Positions 1 to 4,588 of a stretch of DNA of 6,884 nt are shown one piece after another. Under the pieces are notes generated by a model. It was not told the origin of the DNA and did not search any database. It worked only from the letters and a program-made list of their open reading frames with translations. Origin of the DNA: Gammaproteobacteria bacterium (GTDB taxonomy: Bacteria > Pseudomonadota > Gammaproteobacteria > UBA9214). The position numbers were made by a program, and so were the translations under genes. Location of the stretch: contig JAUVNM010000096.1 in the NCBI GenBank assembly GCA_030599705.1, positions 1-6,884 on the forward strand, given 5' to 3'. The first letter of the stretch is position 1. The number at the start of each line of letters is the position of its first letter.

Positions 1-5
1 ACTGC

Positions 6-10
6 AGGAG
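6..10 (+). promoter_or_regulatory. Shine-Dalgarno site of the first gene
   Basis: AGGAG lies 5 nt before the ATG at 16. It is the clearest ribosome binding site in the window and fixes the start of the methionine-rich protein, although the frame stays open to the window edge. The promoter must lie outside the window, since only 15 bases precede the gene. Confidence 0.8.
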
Positions 11-15
11 TCAGT

Positions 16-585
16 ATGGAGAACAATAACAGCCCCAGGCAGATAGCAGAAATCGTGGAAAATGCCCTGCGGGAGTTCAATGAAGGCATGGCACACCGCG
101 AGAAGCTCAGTATCCGCATTGGCCGCCGGACAACACAAATCATCCGCTTTGGCATGACCAGCATGCTGATGCTGGGCGCCGCCCTGTTCTACCTGATTTT
201 TATCCTGACTTCGGATTTTGCCGTTATCCGTGAACACATGGAGATGATGTCCAAGTATATGTCCACCATGGACTCGAGTTTTACCACGGTTGCCAGCGAC
301 ATCAGCCAGGTACAGAATACGCTGACAGCGATGAATGAAAATATTTCCATCATGCCCGCCATGAACTCGTCGGTCAGCAACATGGATACCAGCCTCATCA
401 CCCTGAGTGGTGACCTGCATTCCATGCTCGAACAGATCTATACCATGAATACCAGTGTTGGCAACATGGCTAGCAACCTGCAACTGATGAACAGACAATT
501 CACCGACATGAATATTACTGTGGGTCACATGGCAGGCAACGTGAACCAGATGTCAAAACCGATGAAGATGTTTCCGTTTCAGTAA
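16..585 (+). CDS. Single-pass membrane protein with methionine-rich heptad-repeat (coiled-coil) periplasmic stalk
   Basis: I do not recognise a named family. What is seen in the 189 residues: a polar N-terminus (about 1-45) with a basic patch RIGRRTTQIIR; one hydrophobic segment at about 46-66; then a long tail rich in Met, Asn, Ser and Thr. By the positive-inside rule the N-terminus is cytoplasmic and the tail periplasmic (inference). The protein has 23 methionines. From residue 116 to 179 Met occurs at every seventh position (116, 123, 137, 144, 151, 158, 165, 172, 179; Leu at 130), and the position four residues later is Val, Leu, Ile or Phe. This is an a/d heptad pattern, so an oligomeric coiled-coil rod is likely. 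No enzymatic motif is visible. It is the first gene of a four-gene rightward cluster and has a good Shine-Dalgarno. Possible roles are scaffold, sensor stalk or metal-binding rod, none of which the sequence proves. The gene call is firm; function is unknown. Confidence 0.86.
   Translation: MENNNSPRQIAEIVENALREFNEGMAHREKLSIRIGRRTTQIIRFGMTSMLMLGAALFYLIFILTSDFAVIREHMEMMSKYMSTMDSSFTTVASDISQVQNTLTAMNENISIMPAMNSSVSNMDTSLITLSGDLHSMLEQIYTMNTSVGNMASNLQLMNRQFTDMNITVGHMAGNVNQMSKPMKMFPFQ
361..564 (+). repeat. Heptad (21-bp) repeat with related MN-x-[ST]-V-x-x-M units
   Basis: Within the first gene, three related segments start at residues 116, 144 and 165 (bases 361, 445 and 508) and read MNSSVSNM, MNTSVGNM and MNITVGHM. 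The last two are 63 bp (three heptads) apart. By hand comparison they match at 27 of 36 bases over the first twelve codons, with several synonymous changes. This suggests growth by internal duplication of 21-bp multiples followed by selection on the protein. Confidence 0.7.
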
Positions 586-632
586 TGGCCGACACGAATA
601 GTTCAACCGGGCAGTCATTACCGGCAACATGA
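585..632 (+). other. 15-codon mini-ORF bridging genes 1 and 2 (possible translational coupling)
   Basis: An ATG at 585 overlaps the TAA of the first gene (TAATG). It opens a frame encoding MADTNSSTGQSLPAT, whose TGA at 630-632 overlaps the ATG of the transporter gene (ATGA). No Shine-Dalgarno is evident before the transporter start. A terminate-reinitiate relay through this frame could carry ribosomes from gene 1 to gene 2. The peptide itself resembles nothing I know and may have no function. Chance is a real alternative. Confidence 0.35.
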
Positions 633-3319
633 AGACGATCAAGGAGCTGTTGCTCGTTCGCGAGGGGGAATCGGCGAGCGTTCTCTATTTTCTGTCGTTT
701 TTCCTGCTGGTCAGTGCCGGCATGGCCATCGGCCGGGGCAGCGCAGATGCCCTGTTTCTAAAAAGACTGGGCATCGAATACCTGCCATTGATGTACATGA
801 TACAGGCCCTGCTGCTTGCCATGGTCTGCCTGATGTATGCGGCCTTTGCAGACCGGATTATCGCCGAAAAATTCTTCAGGATTATCTTTGCCACACTCGC
901 ACTGCTGGTCTTTGCAAGTTGGGTGGCCATGTCTCTGTCAAACAGCACACTGATCTATCCGCTCTACTACCTCACGTACGAAGTGGCATCAGAGATTCTG
1001 CTGGTACATGCCGCTCTTTATATGAACCAGAACATGACAACCCTGCAGGCAAAACGCCTGGCACCACTGGTATTTGCCGGCGCCCAAACCGGTGCCATCA
1101 TTGGCGGATTGCTGCTGGCATTTGCGGCACCGCTACTGGGCACTCATAACCTGCTGATTATATGGTGTATTATTCTGGTTGCGGGCCTCATCCTGATCAG
1201 CAACTGGCACCGCAAGCAAGGTCCCTCGACGCACTTCCGGGCGCCCCACCGCAGCCACAATATCATCCGGGAGAGCGCTCGACAGATTAACCAGGGACTG
1301 CGCTATACCCGGTCATCCGACCTGCTGCGGGCGGCATCTTTTGCCCTGTTCTTCATGGTGATCGCGTTTTACATCCTTTGCTACAGTGTCCACCGCATCT
1401 ACCTGCAAACCTTCGAAACCGAGGCAGCACTGGCCAGTTTCTTCGGCATCCTGACAGCAGTTACCAGTACCATTGCGCTGCTGACGCAGATTCTTGTTAC
1501 CAACCGGGTTATCAGACGCTTCGGCGTGCGCCGCGTTAACCTGTTGTTCCCGTGGACCACACTGGTGGCACTCTCAACACTGACGGCAAGCTTTACCCTG
1601 CCTGCCGCGCTGCTTGGCAGCCTGAACAAGGATGCCCTGATGCCGGCCTTCAGGAACCCGGTCAGAAGCCTGTTTTTTAATATTATACCGGCCTACATGC
1701 AGGGGCGCGCCCGTGCCATTTCCGTTGCCGTGGTGTTGCCATCGGCACTGTTTATCTGCGGCCTGCTGCTGTGGATCATGCAGGGAATGGACCGCCCGGA
1801 ATATTTTCTGGTGCCTGGTATAGCAGCCGCAGCCATGTATCTGTATTTCAGCAGAAACATGAACCGGGCCTATGCCAGTACCTTGATAACTACATTAAAG
1901 GAAAAGCTGTTTCTCCCCGACAAGCGCCTGTATTCCGCGTTGAACGGCGCCAACAAGGAAGTCCTCGACGAAATTACCACCGGGGTAGCCCACCAGGATC
2001 CGGATGTAGCCATTGCGTTTGCCCACTTGCTGACCGGTTCATTCCCGGAGCAGGCAGCAGAAATGCTGCTCAAACGGGTTGATTCAGCTGATACTGCCAC
2101 CGCCGACCAGTTGCTCGGGTTACTGGCTGATATCGATTTAACCGATTATCGTGAAAAACTGCATGCCATGGCCGAGACACGTGATACCCATTTCCATGCC
2201 ACGGTCGTACGTCTGCTGGCCGGTCAACAAGACAGCAGCTACCTCGACCATGCCTTGCAACTGCTGGAAAACACCAACCCGAGACTCCGCGCTGCCGGAA
2301 TTCATTATGTACTTCACCACCAGGAACCGGTAAAGAACCCGGATTACCTGGTGCAGAAATGGCTGGATCTGCTGCAAGACAGTACCCATACCTGCCAGGC
2401 CGGATTCACACTCATTCCCGACCTTCCCCTGCTCGGCCCGCAACACCGGGAGACACTACAGGCAACCTATCGTGGATTATTCATTAAGATGCTGGACACA
2501 GATTCGGAAGACACGTACCTATGGGCCCTGCACGGACTCAGTCACTGGAAAGCGGAACTCCCTGATGATGCCTACCCGGCATTATCCAGGGCACTGGCAC
2601 ACGAGAACCCGGAAATACGTACCGCCGCCGCAAAATGCCTGCACCTGGAGGGCAGACACTCCCGTACCCCCCTTATTCTTCGTGCCACGGCCGACAGTCA
2701 TCCACATGTCAGACAGGCCGGCGTCAATTCACTGAAGGCCATCAGCAGTAACTTTGCGGAAAAAGTTCACCACCTGATCCTGGATAACAAGGTGCCCATA
2801 CGCGGGCAGTTTGCCCTGCTTGCTGCATTGGAGGGATCGGGGCTGCCGAAGGCAGGTTTTGAAGAGCTGGCTACCAGCAAGGCCCGGGAGGCAGGCCAGA
2901 TTCAGGATGCGGTACAGGTACTGAAAGACGCAGAGAAATCCAGTTCAACGACCGGCATGCTGGTCAGGCTGGTACTCGAAGAACGCCTTGAGCAGACAAT
3001 CCAGCTTGCATTAATGGCGCTTGAACCCCTGCATGAGCCTGGCATTATAAACATCATTCGGGCGGGATTTTCCAGTCGCGATGAACGCCATATTGCCAAT
3101 GCCGGCGAAGCACTCAACAATCTCGAGGGTGGTCATGCCACCAAACTGTTACAACAGGTACTGACCGGCTTGCATGACAGCCAGGGCAGCCGGCACGTCC
3201 CGGCGTTTAACTCCATGACCGAGGTGATAGAATGGTGTACTGCGCATGCAGACGACTGGCTACAGCAATGTGCCCGGCAATTCCTGCACCAATCAACAAC
3301 AGCAAATGCCCATGTCTGA
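629..3319 (+). CDS. Nucleotide-translocase/MFS-like transporter with C-terminal HEAT repeats
   Basis: The 896 residues form two halves. Residues about 15-410 hold 11-12 hydrophobic segments. The N-terminus (VREGESASVLYFLSFF, then a Leu/Phe-rich segment ending near LPLMYMIQAL) resembles bacterial ATP/ADP-translocase-like (NTT/Npt, MFS superfamily) proteins. Residues about 440-890 are soluble and helical with HEAT-type signatures: HQDPDVAIAFAHLL (455-468), NTNPRLRAAGIHYVL (548-562), HENPEIRTAAAKCL (658-671) and DSHPHVRQAGVNSL (689-702). This half should be cytoplasmic and serve as a protein-interaction or gating platform. Known relatives with this layout often end in a cyclic-nucleotide-binding domain; here that domain is the next, overlapping gene. 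The start is firm: an in-frame TAG lies at 599-601 and 629 is the only ATG before the membrane domain, but no Shine-Dalgarno is seen. The substrate cannot be told from sequence. Nucleotide exchange, another solute, or a transporter fold reused as a sensor are all open. Confidence 0.92.
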   Translation: MKTIKELLLVREGESASVLYFLSFFLLVSAGMAIGRGSADALFLKRLGIEYLPLMYMIQALLLAMVCLMYAAFADRIIAEKFFRIIFATLALLVFASWVAMSLSNSTLIYPLYYLTYEVASEILLVHAALYMNQNMTTLQAKRLAPLVFAGAQTGAIIGGLLLAFAAPLLGTHNLLIIWCIILVAGLILISNWHRKQGPSTHFRAPHRSHNIIRESARQINQGLRYTRSSDLLRAASFALFFMVIAFYILCYSVHRIYLQTFETEAALASFFGILTAVTSTIALLTQILVTNRVIRRFGVRRVNLLFPWTTLVALSTLTASFTLPAALLGSLNKDALMPAFRNPVRSLFFNIIPAYMQGRARAISVAVVLPSALFICGLLLWIMQGMDRPEYFLVPGIAAAAMYLYFSRNMNRAYASTLITTLKEKLFLPDKRLYSALNGANKEVLDEITTGVAHQDPDVAIAFAHLLTGSFPEQAAEMLLKRVDSADTATADQLLGLLADIDLTDYREKLHAMAETRDTHFHATVVRLLAGQQDSSYLDHALQLLENTNPRLRAAGIHYVLHHQEPVKNPDYLVQKWLDLLQDSTHTCQAGFTLIPDLPLLGPQHRETLQATYRGLFIKMLDTDSEDTYLWALHGLSHWKAELPDDAYPALSRALAHENPEIRTAAAKCLHLEGRHSRTPLILRATADSHPHVRQAGVNSLKAISSNFAEKVHHLILDNKVPIRGQFALLAALEGSGLPKAGFEELATSKAREAGQIQDAVQVLKDAEKSSSTTGMLVRLVLEERLEQTIQLALMALEPLHEPGIINIIRAGFSSRDERHIANAGEALNNLEGGHATKLLQQVLTGLHDSQGSRHVPAFNSMTEVIEWCTAHADDWLQQCARQFLHQSTTANAHV
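3312..3319 (+). promoter_or_regulatory. 8-bp stop/start overlap (ATGTCTGA) between transporter and cNMP-binding gene
   Basis: The ATG of the cNMP-binding gene precedes the transporter TGA by five bases in another frame. With no Shine-Dalgarno upstream, translation of the second gene probably depends on ribosomes finishing the first, which would keep the two products in proportion. It also marks where a fused ancestor may have split. Confidence 0.6.
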
Positions 3320-3770
3320 CCTGTTCAAACGCCTGCTACTGCTGAAGCAAGCTCCTATATTCTCGATGGTAGCAACCGAGGACCTGCGCATGGTTGCCGG
3401 GTCCCTGGAGCAGGAGCATTTCTACAGCGGTGACCGGATATTCGAGATCAACGACCAGGGTGACCACCTGTACCTGCTGGTATCCGGCTCGGTGGGCATA
3501 TCCATTGACCCTGACCCGAACAGCAGAAATTTTATTGCCACCCTGGGACCGGGAGACTGCTTTGGTGAAATGAACCTGCTGGATGACCTGCCCCGCTCGG
3601 CAACCGCCCATGTCCTGGAGGACAGCGTTGTACTCATGCTGGACAAGTCCCGTTTGCGGGGCCTGATACTGAGCTATCCGGAAATCAGTATTGGCATGCT
3701 GAGAAGCCTGTCGCTGCGGTTACGGGAAGCCAATCGCGTTGCGCTCACACTGGAGACACCTTCGAAATGA
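3312..3770 (+). CDS. Stand-alone cyclic-nucleotide-binding (cNMP/CRP-fold) regulatory protein
   Basis: The 152 residues form one cNMP-binding domain: an N-terminal helix (LFKRLLLLKQAPIFSMV), a beta-roll with DRIFEINDQGDHLYLLVSGSV (41-61), and a phosphate-binding cassette, GDCFGEMNLLDDLPRSATA (81-99). Glu86 (ribose contact) and Arg95 (phosphate contact) are both present, so ligand binding should be intact. The final helix (about 112-145) has no helix-turn-helix after it, so this is not a CRP/FNR-type transcription factor. It probably acts by protein contact, most plausibly with the HEAT half of the transporter upstream. The ATG at 3312 overlaps the transporter stop as ATGTCTGA. An ATG at 3306 would add two residues. 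The frame also opens at 3246, but the extra N-terminus from there (Gln/Asn-rich) is not domain-like. None of these starts has a clear Shine-Dalgarno, which fits coupled reinitiation. An adenylate cyclase lies convergently downstream. cAMP is the likelier ligand, but cGMP is not excluded. Confidence 0.9.
   Translation: MSDLFKRLLLLKQAPIFSMVATEDLRMVAGSLEQEHFYSGDRIFEINDQGDHLYLLVSGSVGISIDPDPNSRNFIATLGPGDCFGEMNLLDDLPRSATAHVLEDSVVLMLDKSRLRGLILSYPEISIGMLRSLSLRLREANRVALTLETPSK
3752..3756 (+). promoter_or_regulatory. Shine-Dalgarno-like GGAGA before the exported-protein gene
   Basis: GGAGA sits inside the end of the cNMP-binding gene, 10 nt before the ATG at 3767. The spacing is on the long side. It favours 3767 over the in-frame ATG at 3776, which would be 19 nt away. 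The ATGA overlap at 3767-3770 provides coupling as well. Confidence 0.5.
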
Positions 3771-4519
3771 CCACCATGAACACCGGGGCAGATGCACACA
3801 CATCCACCGGGGGAACACTGCAGGCAATCGCCCTGATCTTGCTGTGCAGCCTGGCGCCTGCCGCCATGTCTTCGAACGATGACCCGCATTATACCGAGGC
3901 CGGCTTTTTCGATATCCATGTCTGCAACTGGCCTGGCCGGCAGCAATTCCTCATGCCGCTGTTTTCCACAGCGCGCTTCAACGAGGTGCAATCGATTGAG
4001 GTACTCAACCCGCGTGGAGACAGGCTTGTTGAACTCGACCTGGAACGCTACCGCACTATCAAGCGCGACAAGCAGCCGGACAAGCGTGTGTTCATCAAAC
4101 AGATTGATATCCCGCCAACGGCCTCAGATGGCTGGTACTCTGCGCGCATCACATTGAACAGTGGCGAGGAATTCATCAACCGGGACTACGTGATCCGGCA
4201 CATGCTCCCGCAGGCAGCCGGCCAGGTACCGGCACATGAAGAGCAGGTCATGGAGATCCCGACAAAACTCTCCTGGGAGCCGGTCTCCGGGGCGAACTAC
4301 TACCAGGTTTTTGTCCGTGATCTCTGGAACGATGACCAGCTGATCTACACATCAAAACTGCTGACCCGGCCTGAACTCGAATTACCGCCGGGACTTCTGA
4401 AAAAAGGCGGTTACTATTCCTGGATCATCCATGCCCGTGACAGCAACTCGCATATCCTGCTGGGTGATTTCAATCACGGTTCACTCAACAAGCCCGTGAC
4501 CTTCTCGATCAGCGAGTAG
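3767..4519 (+). CDS. Predicted exported protein with C-terminal fibronectin-III-like domain
   Basis: I do not recognise a named family. What is seen in the 250 residues: a hydrophobic segment at about 18-33 (LQAIALILLCSLAPAA) followed by AMSSNDDP, which reads as a signal peptide cleaved near 32-35. A beta-rich middle part (about 45-145) contains a single Cys in the mature region (Cys53). The last part (about 163-248) has the pattern IPTKLSWEPVSGANYYQVFVRD ... YYSWIIHARD, typical of fibronectin-III/Ig-like folds (W in strand B, YxV in strand C, YxWxIxAxD near strand F). It is therefore probably a periplasmic or surface binding protein rather than an enzyme. Oddly, the stretch before the hydrophobic core has no Lys or Arg, unlike a standard signal peptide. 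An uncleaved anchor or a wrong start is possible, but 3776 gives the same lack. It is the last gene of the cluster, joined to the cNMP-binding gene by an ATGA overlap. No lipobox is seen: the Cys in ILLCSLAP lies within the hydrophobic core. Confidence 0.86.
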   Translation: MTTMNTGADAHTSTGGTLQAIALILLCSLAPAAMSSNDDPHYTEAGFFDIHVCNWPGRQQFLMPLFSTARFNEVQSIEVLNPRGDRLVELDLERYRTIKRDKQPDKRVFIKQIDIPPTASDGWYSARITLNSGEEFINRDYVIRHMLPQAAGQVPAHEEQVMEIPTKLSWEPVSGANYYQVFVRDLWNDDQLIYTSKLLTRPELELPPGLLKKGGYYSWIIHARDSNSHILLGDFNHGSLNKPVTFSISE

Positions 4520-4588
4520 CCAACCGGTAACTCTTTCGTGCATATTCTCCTGTCCATTCTTCACACTAAACGGACAGCCTTGGTACAG
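4520..4588. other. Convergent intergenic spacer; possible weak hairpin, no clear terminator
   Basis: These 69 bp separate the rightward cluster from the leftward cyclase. The only inverted repeat I find is CTGTCC (4550-4555) with GGACAG (4572-4577), a 6-bp stem with a 16-nt loop and no T-run on either strand. It is a poor intrinsic terminator. Transcripts from both sides may end by another mechanism or run into each other. Confidence 0.4.

Noticed and set aside
189..425. Leftward open frame of 78 codons inside the Met-rich gene
   Set aside because: Its ATGs arise as the reverse of CAT in the repeated Met region, and its content mirrors the heptad repeat. No independent signal supports it.
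605..625. CCGG...CCGG pair between genes 1 and 2 as a regulatory hairpin
   Set aside because: Four base pairs with a ten-base loop is expected by chance at this GC content.
3246..3311. Longer start for the cNMP-binding gene at 3246
   Set aside because: It would overlap the transporter by 74 bp and add a Gln/Asn-rich stretch unlike the family N-terminus, with no Shine-Dalgarno. 3312 (or 3306) fits the domain boundary better.
3312..3770. CRP/FNR-type transcription factor
   Set aside because: The protein ends shortly after the C-helix of the cNMP-binding fold, with no room for a helix-turn-helix domain.
4550..4577. CTGTCC / GGACAG inverted repeat as an intrinsic terminator
   Set aside because: The stem is only 6 bp with a 16-nt loop, and neither strand has a following T-run.
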